Positions 6,840 through 14,241 of a stretch of DNA of 64,000 bases are shown one piece after another. The stretch covers positions 1 to 64,000 of the forward strand of contig CANQOT010000004.1 of assembly GCA_947625555.1 (NCBI GenBank). Reading direction: 5' to 3'. This stretch comes from an uncultured Clostridia bacterium (lineage in GTDB: Bacteria > Bacillota > Clostridia > Christensenellales > Borkfalkiaceae). Under the pieces are notes generated by a model that saw only the letters and a list, made by a program, of their open reading frames with translations, was not told where the DNA came from and did not search any database. Both the position numbers and the translations under genes were made by a program. The number at the start of each line of letters is the position of its first letter. Positions within the stretch are counted from its first letter, which is position 1.

Positions 6840-7577
6840 ATGAGCGCAACAAATGCGGTAACGTTCGAGATGGTTCAAGCCATTGCGAACGGAACAGTCC
6901 CAGCAGGGAAAGCCTTGCAGGACAAGAACGGGAAAGATATCCCCACGGAATACGCCACAAAAGCAGAGCTCTCCAGCGGACTTGCGGGAAAGCAGCCGAC
7001 AGGGGACTATGTGACAAACGAGGATCTTTCGGCGGCGCTTGAAGACAAGGCCACGCACCAAGAGGTGACGGATGCCGTCTCTCCGCTGGCGAAGCAAAGT
7101 TATGTGGAAACCGAGCTTGCCAAAAAGCAGCCGACGGGAGATTATGCCACCAATGCGAATGTCGATAAGAAGATATCCGACGCGATCGATAAGATTGTAA
7201 ACGGGGCGGACGGCGCCTACGACACCTTCAAAGAGATCGCCGATTATATCTCGGAGGACAAGTCGGGCGCCGCGGCGATGATACAGCGTCTTGCCTCCGC
7301 GGAAGCGAAGATCACCGCGCTCGAAGGAAAGAAGGTCGTGGTCCCGACGCAGACGGTCTCGATCGCCGTCTCCTCATGGGCGAGCAAGGCGGCGACGGTG
7401 AGCGTGGCGGGCGTTACGGCTTCGAGCGAGGTCCTTGTCCTGCCCGCCGATACAAGTGCCGCCAATGTGCTCTTGTGGGGCGTGAAGGCGACGGGAACGG
7501 GCGCGGGGACTGTGACGTTCAGTTGCACCACGACGCCGACCGCCGCTCTCTCTTTCAAAGTCGTAGTTTTAAGTTGA
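6840..7577 (+). CDS. Phage tail-fibre-like protein
   Basis: A 245-residue protein with AAGGAGAT upstream. It has repeated short modules (ELSSGLAGKQPTGDYVTNED and ELAKKQPTGDYATNANVDKK) and the block AYDTFKEIADYISEDKSGAA, nearly the same as one in the upstream fibre gene. A Ser/Thr/Val-rich beta domain of about 80 residues closes it. Modular repeats like these are typical of phage fibre shafts assembled as trimers. No catalytic motif. It lies 16 bases after the preceding gene, so co-transcription is likely. Confidence 0.75.
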   Translation: MSATNAVTFEMVQAIANGTVPAGKALQDKNGKDIPTEYATKAELSSGLAGKQPTGDYVTNEDLSAALEDKATHQEVTDAVSPLAKQSYVETELAKKQPTGDYATNANVDKKISDAIDKIVNGADGAYDTFKEIADYISEDKSGAAAMIQRLASAEAKITALEGKKVVVPTQTVSIAVSSWASKAATVSVAGVTASSEVLVLPADTSAANVLLWGVKATGTGAGTVTFSCTTTPTAALSFKVVVLS

Positions 7578-7588
7578 GGAGGTAGGAT

Positions 7589-8074
7589 ATGATAAACGAA
7601 CTTGCGCCCCTCGAACTTATCAGAAAGATCGTATCGGGTGAAATCGAAGTCGGAAAGGCGAAGCAGGCGACAAAAGCGGACAACGCCACGAATGCAACCA
7701 ATGCGACCAACGCGGAAAATGCAGACAACGCAACCAATGCCACAACCGCGACCAGCGCAAACAGCGCAAAAGAGGCTCAACAAGTTGCATGGGAGAATGT
7801 GACGGGCAAGCCCGAAATTGTGAAAAAACTTGATATGTTACCTGAGGGCATTCTTCTTATTATGTGGTACTATTCATCAGATTTGGATACACCTGCATTT
7901 ATCTTTGGGGGAACTTGGGAACTATTGCCCGCCAACCGCGTACTATTGACATATGCAACAAAGCGTAGTGATGCAGATAATGGAGCTATTACGTCTCGCG
8001 AAGTAAAAAAGGAGGCCTCCGTTTCAAATGGAGTCGGAGGGTATAACGTCTACGTATGGAGGAGGGTAAAATGA
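7589..8074 (+). CDS. Tail-fibre protein with Asn-Ala-Thr repeats and a collar-like C-terminus
   Basis: A 161-residue protein. Residues 1-30 resemble fibre N-termini. Residues 28-60 are a low-complexity run of NAT/NAD/NAE triplets (DNA roughly 7670-7770). The C-terminal part (FIFGGTWELLPANRVLLTYA and YNVYVWRRV) matches the first and last parts of the phage 'GGTWE...YVWKR' tip domain. The His-rich middle of that domain is missing, so this may be a shortened fibre tip. Codon use after 7850 is more AT-rich than before, consistent with mosaic exchange. Confidence 0.7.
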   Translation: MINELAPLELIRKIVSGEIEVGKAKQATKADNATNATNATNAENADNATNATTATSANSAKEAQQVAWENVTGKPEIVKKLDMLPEGILLIMWYYSSDLDTPAFIFGGTWELLPANRVLLTYATKRSDADNGAITSREVKKEASVSNGVGGYNVYVWRRVK

Positions 8075-8589
8075 AAATTTATAATGAAGAGAAAACGAAG
8101 GAACTCACCAACCCGGACCTTGAAAAAGGATTCCTTTTCGAGGATAAACGCCTCATAAAACATCATGACGCCGTTCCCGAAAAAATCATCAAAACAGTTG
8201 AACAGGTAAAAGCCGAACTCGAAGCACAAGGGAAAGAAATAACGCAAGGTACCAGCGGGAATTGGTATTTTACAAAAAAATATTTTCCCGCCACGAAAGA
8301 TCGTCCCGAAGGGCGTATCGCAGAGGAAATCACGCCCCTTGTCGAGCCCTCAAAAGAAGCGTGGGACGAATACGAGGATATTCAAGTCTATCACCCTTAC
8401 ACGGAAGAGGAATACGTCGAATATCTCCGTGCGGAAAGAGAAGCTATTTGCTTCCCCGTCATCAATCGCGGCGCGGCATGGTATGCCCGCCTCACCGAGG
8501 AGCAGAAAGAGGAATTGCAGGAATGGTATCAGACGTGGCTTGATGCGCCGCAGACAGGCGTAAAGCCCGAAACACCTGCATGGATCTAA
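8071..8589 (+). CDS. Phage tail-associated protein, unknown role
   Basis: A 172-residue protein; the ATG at 8071 overlaps the upstream stop and follows GGAGGG. It is rich in Glu/Lys, and its C-terminus (CFPVINRGAAWYARLTEEQK, then ELQEWYQTWLDAPQTG) is a recurring motif of small proteins coded just after Firmicute phage fibre genes; chaperone or fibre-accessory roles are possible. No membrane segment. Confidence 0.7.
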   Translation: MKIYNEEKTKELTNPDLEKGFLFEDKRLIKHHDAVPEKIIKTVEQVKAELEAQGKEITQGTSGNWYFTKKYFPATKDRPEGRIAEEITPLVEPSKEAWDEYEDIQVYHPYTEEEYVEYLRAEREAICFPVINRGAAWYARLTEEQKEELQEWYQTWLDAPQTGVKPETPAWI

Positions 8590-8600
8590 GGGGGTGAAAT

Positions 8601-9239
8601 ATGCGAACGATCACAATCAAATCGGGGCAAATGGGGCGATTCGATGACGGATCGCCCTTTCTCGTGGAAGAGGGTGCGCTCGGCTTAAAGTTTCTTCTTC
8701 CGCAGGGGTCGGGCGAGTACTTCTTTGTTTGGCAAAATGCTTTTGAGGGCGGGCAGAGAGGGGGCACGGTGCAGATCCCGAAAAACGGCGAGATCTCGCT
8801 TACAGACCTTCTTCCTGGCGAACTCAGGGCGACGGTCAAGCACTACCTTCACGGCGAGCTCATCGGACAGTACAAGATCGAGCCGCTCCTTTTGAAACAG
8901 GTGGAGGGAAGTATCTCCGCAACGCCCGAGCTTACGGAGATCTTATACGAAATTGAAGCTATAAAGCGCGCCCTCACCGATCGCGACGAAGCCGAGGAAA
9001 AGCGGGCAGCGGAGGAAGCGGAACGGCGGGCAACTGCGGCCGCGGAGGAAGAGAAGCGCGAGGCGGCGCGGCGTGCCGTCCTCATTCGCATTCTCGCATA
9101 CTCATGGGCGCTCCACGAGAGCAATCTGAGCCTTCGCGACGGAACGCTCAAAGACTTTATTTCCGCGCTCGGGCTTGACGCATACAACTTTTCCGAGGAC
9201 GAGCTCGGCATGATCGAAAAGAAAAAGGAGGAATTTTGA
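8601..9239 (+). CDS. Phage structural-module protein with coiled coil
   Basis: A 212-residue protein with GGGGGTGA upstream. The N-terminal 90 residues are beta-rich (KSGQMGRFDDGSPFLVEEGA). Residues 110-155 are a strongly charged Glu/Ala/Arg coiled coil (KRAAEEAERRATAAAEEEKR). The C-terminus is helical. No family recognised. It is transcribed with the tail-fibre cassette and lies 2 bases before the next gene, so it may be an accessory or baseplate-associated protein. Confidence 0.6.
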   Translation: MRTITIKSGQMGRFDDGSPFLVEEGALGLKFLLPQGSGEYFFVWQNAFEGGQRGGTVQIPKNGEISLTDLLPGELRATVKHYLHGELIGQYKIEPLLLKQVEGSISATPELTEILYEIEAIKRALTDRDEAEEKRAAEEAERRATAAAEEEKREAARRAVLIRILAYSWALHESNLSLRDGTLKDFISALGLDAYNFSEDELGMIEKKKEEF

Positions 9240-9240
9240 T

Positions 9241-9861
9241 ATGGCAAAACTGAAACACTACGGCAGGATGATCCTTTCCGTCATTCTCGCCATTCTTCTC
9301 ATGGCGGGCGCCGCGCTGTGCACAACGGCGTCGGCGCCAATGCCCGCAGCCGCCTATACGGAGGAAGCCGTGCCTTTCTCCGATGGGGAAGTCTCGGAAA
9401 AGACATCGGATGAGGCCATACATAACTTTGTAGAGGGGTTTGTCGCGAAACTTAGGGCAAAGTACGGCGAGGAATACGAAAGTTATTTGAACGATATTCT
9501 CGCCGAATGGGGATCCGTGGAAGATTATCTTCTTTCCCTTGCGGGGGACAGGACGGATCCCGCCTCCAACGGATGGAGAAAGTTCGTTTCGTGGCTCGGA
9601 GAGAATGCCGCCGTATGGGCGCCGGCGCTTGCGATCGCGCTCGTGATTGCGGGCATCCTTCTCGCGAGATCCGTCGTCCGAAAATATTGGGACAAACAGA
9701 AGAAGATCTTTACCGTTGGCATGAATAAACTCTTTGAGGCGCAGATCGCGCAGGGGAGAGCGCTCGAGAAGCTTCTTGGCGAGGGAGCCAAGACGGAAGG
9801 GGAGCGCGCGGCTCTCAAGGCTTCTACGAAGAAGCTGGAGGAGGTGGACGAAGATGCCTAA
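9241..9861 (+). CDS. Membrane protein with signal peptide, prophage module
   Basis: A 206-residue protein. Residues 9-30 (MILSVILAILLMAGAALCTT) look like a signal peptide or anchor with possible cleavage near ASA-PMPAAA. An acidic extracellular part follows, then a second membrane segment around residues 121-140 (WAPALAIALVIAGILLARSV) and a cytoplasmic coiled tail. It occupies the usual holin position, but the size and topology do not match a recognised holin, and no endolysin is present. Confidence 0.6.
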   Translation: MAKLKHYGRMILSVILAILLMAGAALCTTASAPMPAAAYTEEAVPFSDGEVSEKTSDEAIHNFVEGFVAKLRAKYGEEYESYLNDILAEWGSVEDYLLSLAGDRTDPASNGWRKFVSWLGENAAVWAPALAIALVIAGILLARSVVRKYWDKQKKIFTVGMNKLFEAQIAQGRALEKLLGEGAKTEGERAALKASTKKLEEVDEDA

Positions 9862-10306
9862 ATATAAAAGATATCGGAAAGAGCGCTTGATTTTCTTTTG
9901 GCTTACGATCATCGTATACTTCGTTCCCGTCATCGCGGTGACGGCGTCGCTTCTGCCGCTCATCGTCGTCTCGCCGTCGATGAAGTGGGGCATAGGGTGC
10001 GCCGTTCTTATCCTACATTCGCTTGTGTTCGTCTGCGGGATCTTTCGGAAATTCCTCGCACACTTTCCGTTCTTCAACGGGTGGGCAATTATTTTCACCG
10101 CGCTCTCCTACTTCTTCACGGCGCGGGTTTTTTCAGATTACGTCTACACCTTCCGTTGGATCGCTACGACGATGGCGATAAGCAGCATTGTAGCGTGTGT
10201 GCTTTGGATCTTCTATAACAAGTACAAGCGTGAGGACCTGACCCTTAAAACGATGAATAAGGCGGAAAAGAAGTTGACGGCGGCGAACAAGGGAGGTGAT
10301 GCTTGA
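9854..10306 (+). CDS. Four-helix membrane protein, prophage module
   Basis: A 150-residue protein; the ATG at 9854 overlaps the preceding stop. Four hydrophobic segments are visible, at residues 12-38, 42-64, 70-90 and 98-118, with a basic N-terminus and a Lys-rich cytoplasmic tail. It could be a holin-like or transport-type membrane protein, but no family is recognised. Overlaps on both sides show it is translated as part of a three-gene unit (9241-11250). Confidence 0.6.
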   Translation: MPKYKRYRKERLIFFWLTIIVYFVPVIAVTASLLPLIVVSPSMKWGIGCAVLILHSLVFVCGIFRKFLAHFPFFNGWAIIFTALSYFFTARVFSDYVYTFRWIATTMAISSIVACVLWIFYNKYKREDLTLKTMNKAEKKLTAANKGGDA

Positions 10307-11250
10307 TGTTCAAAGAGAATGAGAATGCAGAGACCATGAGCGAAGCGCGCCGTCCGCGGCAAAAGAGAGCGTTCCAAGAGCATCTGAACACGGTCATGCT
10401 TCTGGTCGTCGCCTTCATCATCGTCTTCATGTTGATGGTGGCGTTCGTTCGCATCAGCGTGAATGCCGATGTAGATCTGCTTGAAGTCACCTATCAGACG
10501 GTCCTGCTCTACTTTTGCACGGTTACGGTACATATTATATTGCGCGCGTACGCGCGGAGAAAAGGACGTGAGACGCAGAAGTGGAAGGATGCCAAGGCGG
10601 AGGTCGAGAAGAACGGCAGGAAGATCGTTGAGCTCGATCTCGTAAAGAAAACCTCCGAGTACTGCCGCGCATGGGAGGAGCACGACGTCAACTCTTTGCG
10701 GGAGAGGATCTTAAAAGAAGTAGGGCTCTCTTTGGGCGACTTCAACTCTTTCTACAACAAGCACTCCATCGAAGAGATCGCCGAGAAATTCCCCGAGCTC
10801 ACGAAAGAGCAGCTACGGGCGGTGAAGCATGCGAAGCGCGTGAAGCGGCTGAAATACGATGAAAACTATCTCTCCGCCAAACAGCGCATCTCCATGCGCC
10901 GCCGCTCGCCGTCGGGCGGCATCAAGGCGAACACAGCCGTCAAGATCCAAACGGTGGAGCTTCTTATAATATGCGGCATCACCTCTTTGTTTCTTGTCCA
11001 TATGTCGGCGGATCTCATCCTGCATTTCAGTTATTCGACTGTCATAATTTGCGTCGTCAAGCTTTTGACGCTCGTCATCTTCGGTGCATTCGGAATGCAC
11101 GGTGGATATAAGTTCTCTTCGGTTCGAGAAGTCGCCGAGATGGAGGACCGCGCCGACGAACAGCGCCGCTTTTTCCGTTGGTGCGGCGAGCAGAAAAACG
11201 AAGAGAGCCAACTAATTCAAGCATGCGTAAACGAAGAAGCCGAGGAGTAA
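10306..11250 (+). CDS. Large membrane protein, end of prophage module
   Basis: A 314-residue protein starting MFKENENAETMSEARRPRQK; an upstream in-frame TTG at 10303 is possible. Ribosome site GGGAGGTGA. Two N-terminal membrane segments lie near residues 28-48 and 60-82, followed by a long charged cytoplasmic domain (about 85-205) and two more segments near 215-260. No family recognised. It ends in a strong terminator, so it is the last gene of the prophage transcription unit. Confidence 0.6.
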   Translation: MFKENENAETMSEARRPRQKRAFQEHLNTVMLLVVAFIIVFMLMVAFVRISVNADVDLLEVTYQTVLLYFCTVTVHIILRAYARRKGRETQKWKDAKAEVEKNGRKIVELDLVKKTSEYCRAWEEHDVNSLRERILKEVGLSLGDFNSFYNKHSIEEIAEKFPELTKEQLRAVKHAKRVKRLKYDENYLSAKQRISMRRRSPSGGIKANTAVKIQTVELLIICGITSLFLVHMSADLILHFSYSTVIICVVKLLTLVIFGAFGMHGGYKFSSVREVAEMEDRADEQRRFFRWCGEQKNEESQLIQACVNEEAEE

Positions 11251-11264
11251 TTCCTCGGCTTTTT
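11237..11264 (+). terminator. Rho-independent terminator at the end of the prophage
   Basis: AAGCCGAGGA-gtaat-TCCTCGGCTT (10-bp perfect stem) followed by a T-run. The stop codon of the 10306 gene lies in the loop. Confidence 0.9.
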
Positions 11265-11299
11265 CACATTTCTGTTCCTAAACTGTTCCCAAAAGAAAA

Positions 11300-11354
11300 G
11301 ATACACAATATATCGTTGTTTTATCACCAATAAAACCACTATATATTGTGTATC
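11300..11354. repeat. Long inverted repeat beside tRNA-Leu, candidate attachment region
   Basis: A perfect 14-bp inverted repeat (GATACACAATATAT at 11300-11313, ATATATTGTGTATC at 11341-11354) encloses a second perfect 7-bp repeat (GTTTTAT at 11318-11324, ATAAAAC at 11330-11336) around a CACCA loop. It lies between the prophage terminator and the 3' end of tRNA-Leu. It could be a recombinase or excisionase site, or a second bidirectional terminator-like hairpin. The gap 11265-11299 holds a direct repeat of CTGTTCC and nothing else recognisable. Confidence 0.7.
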
Positions 11355-11361
11355 AAATCCT

Positions 11362-11445
11362 TGGTGCGGTCGACAGGAGTTGAACCTGCACGGTCATCCC
11401 ACAAGATCCTTAGTCTTGCGCGTCTGCCAATTCCGCCACGACCGC
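11362..11445 (-). tRNA. tRNA-Leu, anticodon AAG
   Basis: The minus strand folds as a class II tRNA with encoded CCA. The acceptor stem is GCGGTCG/CGACCGC, the anticodon stem CAAGA/TCTTG encloses the loop CTAAGGA (anticodon AAG, reading CUN leucine codons), a short extra arm follows, and the T loop is TTCAACT. The 3' end points toward the prophage, as expected if a phage integrated into it. Confidence 0.93.
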
Positions 11446-11494
11446 TTGACAGCTTATTTATAATAGCCTATTCGTAAAAAAAAGTCAACTGATA

Positions 11495-12022
11495 TCAATA
11501 TAAAATTTCATAGATTTTCTTAAATTTTTTTACTTTTTTTATATACCGCTCCGTTTCGGGGTAGGGAATACGGCGGAGCGTGACGCCGTCCGCGGAGCAA
11601 TTTTCGTCCGAAAGCCAATCGGATACCGTTCCTTCGCCGGCGTTGTAAGCGGCGAGCATGGTCTCCTCCTCGGGAAATTTTTCGAAGAGATAGCGTACAT
11701 AGAGCGCCGCGATCGTGGTATTGTATTCGCCCTCATAGAGCCTATTCTCGTCGTACAAGATCTTCTCCCGCGTGCAGATGAATTTCGCCGTGGAGGGAAG
11801 GAGCTGCATGACCCCGACGGCTCCCGCGCTGCTTTCGGCATGCTCGTCGAATCCGCTCTCCGCCTTCATCATGCCATAGATGAGGGCGGGGGAGATCTTG
11901 CTCGCTCGCACGGCTTCGCGGTAGGGGCGGGGGAAGCGGGCGCGCACGGCAAGGAACGCCGAGATACACAAAACGGCCGCGAGGACGATGCTCAATATCC
12001 CGATTTCTATCCGCCTCTTCAT
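11495..12022 (-). CDS. Lytic transglycosylase, SLT domain
   Basis: A 175-residue protein starting MKRRIEIGIL; a longer in-frame reading to 12094 would run through the terminator of the upstream gene and is rejected. Residues 5-25 are a signal anchor. The rest is a Slt/MltE-type goose lysozyme-like domain with the catalytic Glu in GMMKAESGF, then SSAGAVGVMQLLPSTAKFIC and AALYVRYLFEKFPEEETMLA with AYNAGEGTV. It cleaves peptidoglycan glycan strands outside the membrane. It is chromosomal, just beyond the tRNA-Leu, and follows the synthase/SDR operon. Confidence 0.92.
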   Translation of the reverse strand: MKRRIEIGILSIVLAAVLCISAFLAVRARFPRPYREAVRASKISPALIYGMMKAESGFDEHAESSAGAVGVMQLLPSTAKFICTREKILYDENRLYEGEYNTTIAALYVRYLFEKFPEEETMLAAYNAGEGTVSDWLSDENCSADGVTLRRIPYPETERYIKKVKKFKKIYEILY

Positions 12023-12060
12023 TGCTTTTACAGTATGTACGAAAGTGGAGCGAAATACCG

Positions 12061-12088
12061 AAAAAGGCAGGGAGCGTATCCCTGCCTT
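12061..12088 (-). terminator. Terminator after the 2-oxoamine synthase gene
   Basis: On the minus strand AAGGCAGGGA-tacgc-TCCCTGCCTT is a 10-bp perfect stem running into Ts. It separates the synthase gene (stop at 12104) from the transglycosylase start at 12022. Confidence 0.88.
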
Positions 12089-12103
12089 GCTCATTTTCAG
12101 ATC

Positions 12104-13288
12104 TTATTTGATATCGAGGATATCCCAGACTTCGCGGATCTTTTCGACGGCCTCGTCGATCTCCTCGTGCTTGTGCGTCGCCGAGTAGCTCGTGCGGATG
12201 AGCGCCTTGCCGACGGGCGTCGCAGGGGTGATGACGGGGTTCACATACACGCCGCGCTCGAGAAGCAGTTTGCACGCCATGAACGCCTTCTCGTCCTCGT
12301 AGGTGTAGATGGAGACGATGGGGGTCGTTGCCGGAATAAACTTGATGTTCGCTTCGTCGAGTTTCTTGCGCATGTAGTCGCCGATCTCGTTGAGCGCCCG
12401 GACGCGTTCGGGTTCGCGGATGAGGATCTCCAACGCCTTCCGCGCACTCTGCACCGAGGCGGGCGTGATGCTCGCACTGAAAATGTAGGGGCGGGAGGTG
12501 TGCTTCACGAAGTCGATGACCCGCTTGGTCGACGCCATATAGCCGCCGAGGCTGGCGAGGGACTTCGAGAAGGTGCCCATGTAGATATCCACTTCGTTTT
12601 CGAGGCCGAAGTATTCCGCCGTCCCTCTGCCGTGCTCCCCTAAAACGCCGAGGCCGTGGGCATCGTCCACCATGACGCGTGCGCCGTACTTTTTTGCAAG
12701 GGCAACGATCTCGGGCAGTTTGCAGATGTCGCCGCTCATGCTGAACACGCCGTCGGTGACGATGAGCGCGCCGCACTCTTCGGGGACCGCTTGTAGTTTT
12801 TTTTCGAGATCTTCCATATCCGCATGGTTATAGCGGAGCATCCTGCCGTAGCTCAAACGGCAACCGTCGTAGATGGAAGCGTGGTTCTCTTTATCGCAGA
12901 GGACGTAGTCGTGCATGCCGACGATGGCCGAGATGATGCCGAGATTGCTCTGGAAGCCCGTCGAGAACGTCATGACTGCTTCCTTATGCAGGAAGGCGGC
13001 GAGCTCGTCCTCGAGTTTCTTGTGGATATCGAGGGTGCCGTTCAAGAAGCGGGAGCCCGAGCAGCCCGAGCCGTACTTTTTGAGACCTTCGACGCCCGCC
13101 TCGATGACTTCGGGGTTGGAAGTAAGGCCGAGGTAGTTGTTGGAGCCGATCATTATCGTGCGCTTGCCTTCGATCTGCACGACGGTGTTCTGGCCCGAGG
13201 TGAGTTCGTGGAAATAGGGGTAGATGTTGGCCCTTCTCGCCGTATCGTAATTGTGTTCCCCTAAAGTTTTTTCAAAAAGATCTTTCAT
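12104..13288 (-). CDS. PLP-dependent 2-oxoamine synthase (KBL / serine palmitoyltransferase-like)
   Basis: A 394-residue fold-type I PLP enzyme; start ATG at 13288 (MKDLFEKTLG). Visible landmarks are GSNNYLGLTSNPEVIEAG near the N-terminus, the aromatic/His block ENHASIYDG, the Asp-His pair VMVDDAHGLGVLGEHGRG and the PLP lysine in TFSKSLASLGGY. The family joins an amino acid to an acyl-CoA. It includes glycine C-acetyltransferase (Kbl), AONS (BioF) and serine palmitoyltransferase. No threonine dehydrogenase or biotin gene lies nearby; the partner is the SDR gene 11 bases upstream. The acyl-CoA and amino acid used cannot be told from sequence. Confidence 0.88.
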   Translation of the reverse strand: MKDLFEKTLGEHNYDTARRANIYPYFHELTSGQNTVVQIEGKRTIMIGSNNYLGLTSNPEVIEAGVEGLKKYGSGCSGSRFLNGTLDIHKKLEDELAAFLHKEAVMTFSTGFQSNLGIISAIVGMHDYVLCDKENHASIYDGCRLSYGRMLRYNHADMEDLEKKLQAVPEECGALIVTDGVFSMSGDICKLPEIVALAKKYGARVMVDDAHGLGVLGEHGRGTAEYFGLENEVDIYMGTFSKSLASLGGYMASTKRVIDFVKHTSRPYIFSASITPASVQSARKALEILIREPERVRALNEIGDYMRKKLDEANIKFIPATTPIVSIYTYEDEKAFMACKLLLERGVYVNPVITPATPVGKALIRTSYSATHKHEEIDEAVEKIREVWDILDIK

Positions 13289-13299
13289 GGTATGACCTC

Positions 13300-14082
13300 T
13301 CAAGCATACAATTTTCTCAATATGAAGTTTACGAAACGCGTCGGGAGCAATTTTTTCAGGCCTACGAAAAATTTGTACTGCCCGCCGACGGTGATTTTGA
13401 AAGGCGGACGGCGCTTTTTGAGCGCCCTTTCGACCGCCTTTGCGACGGTATCGGGGCTCTTGCCGTTCTGTTCGTCGTGCTCCATGCGGCGGATAGACCG
13501 CCCGATCTTGCCGCCGTAGCCCTCTTCGCCGCCCTCGATGACGCGGGCCGCGGTAAAGCCCGTCTTGGTGTCGCCCGGCTGGACGACGGTCACCTTCACG
13601 CCGAACCTTCTCAATTCCCCGTCGAGCGCGAGGGAGAAGTTCAACACGCCCGCCTTGGTCGCCGAGTAGCAGCTTTGGAAGGGGATGGGAAGTTCGCCCG
13701 CGACGGAGCCGATATTCACGAGGTTGCCCTTCGTCTCTTTGAGATATTTCACGGCGACGGAGGAGATCTTCACGAGGGAGGTGAGATTGGTATCGAAGAT
13801 GCGTTGGATGCTTTTCGGCTCGGCATATTCGACGGCGCCCGCGATGCCCATTCCCGCATTGTTGACGACGGCGTCGATGTGCCCTTCCCTTTCGTAGACG
13901 CTTTGAAGAACGGCTTCGACGGAGGGGAGGTCGTTGACATCGGCCTGCAAGCATTCGAAGAGCTCGTCCGAAAAGGGACGCCGTGCCAAACCGTAGACCT
14001 TATAGCCCTTGTTTGCGAGCCGCCGCGCCGTCGCGAGGCCGATCCCGCTCGACGCGCCCGTCACCACAACTACCTTCGCCAT
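13300..14082 (-). CDS. Short-chain dehydrogenase/reductase
   Basis: A 260-residue SDR starting MAKVVVVTGASSGIGLATAR, with the nucleotide-binding TGxxxGxG. The NNAGMGIAG motif, a catalytic Ser in VNIGSVAGE and YSATK with the Tyr/Lys pair follow, then VVQPGDTKTGF. It reduces a ketone or oxidises an alcohol with NAD(P)H. A promoter at 14102-14130 drives it, and the 2-oxoamine synthase follows 11 bases later, suggesting that the 3-keto product of the synthase is its substrate. That pairing resembles the first two steps of sphingoid-base synthesis, but this is inference only. Confidence 0.88.
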   Translation of the reverse strand: MAKVVVVTGASSGIGLATARRLANKGYKVYGLARRPFSDELFECLQADVNDLPSVEAVLQSVYEREGHIDAVVNNAGMGIAGAVEYAEPKSIQRIFDTNLTSLVKISSVAVKYLKETKGNLVNIGSVAGELPIPFQSCYSATKAGVLNFSLALDGELRRFGVKVTVVQPGDTKTGFTAARVIEGGEEGYGGKIGRSIRRMEHDEQNGKSPDTVAKAVERALKKRRPPFKITVGGQYKFFVGLKKLLPTRFVNFILRKLYA

Positions 14083-14101
14083 AGTACACCTCGTTTCATC
14101 T

Positions 14102-14130
14102 ATTATAACAGCTTTATGATGAAAATGCAA
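14102..14130 (-). promoter_or_regulatory. Promoter of the SDR-synthase operon
   Basis: Minus-strand TTGCAT, 17 bases, TATAAT (plus 14102-14107 is the -10), followed by GAGGTG and the ATG at 14082. Confidence 0.75.
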
Positions 14131-14208
14131 AGAAAAAACGAATATTTTTTCACAAGATGAATTTTTTGTGCGAGTGTGCGAGAGGGGGAAAGAGGGGCTG
14201 TATTCCAT

Positions 14209-14236
14209 CATATTTTCCCGTCCGCCCCCATATAGT
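14209..14236 (+). promoter_or_regulatory. Sigma-E-like promoter of the spoIIIA operon
   Basis: CATATT (14209-14214), a 14-base spacer, then CATATAGT (14229-14236). This matches the mother-cell sigma-E pattern and is the expected control of spoIIIA. The -10 box ends 5 bases before the GTG start, so the transcript would be essentially leaderless. Confidence 0.55.
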
Positions 14237-14241
14237 AAAGC

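Noticed and set aside
7985..8005. GTACTATTGACATATGC as another copy of the dispersed repeat
   Set aside because: It needs a 3-base gap and encodes a residue run typical of fibre tips, so chance in an AT-rich segment is more likely.
12023..12094. Upstream start of the transglycosylase at 12094
   Set aside because: It would begin inside the terminator of the preceding gene; ATG 12022 gives a normal signal anchor.
13289..13954. Long N-terminal extension of the 2-oxoamine synthase reading frame
   Set aside because: The upstream residues are Arg/Gly/Pro-rich antisense-like translation and overlap the SDR gene in another frame; homology and a sensible start are at 13288.
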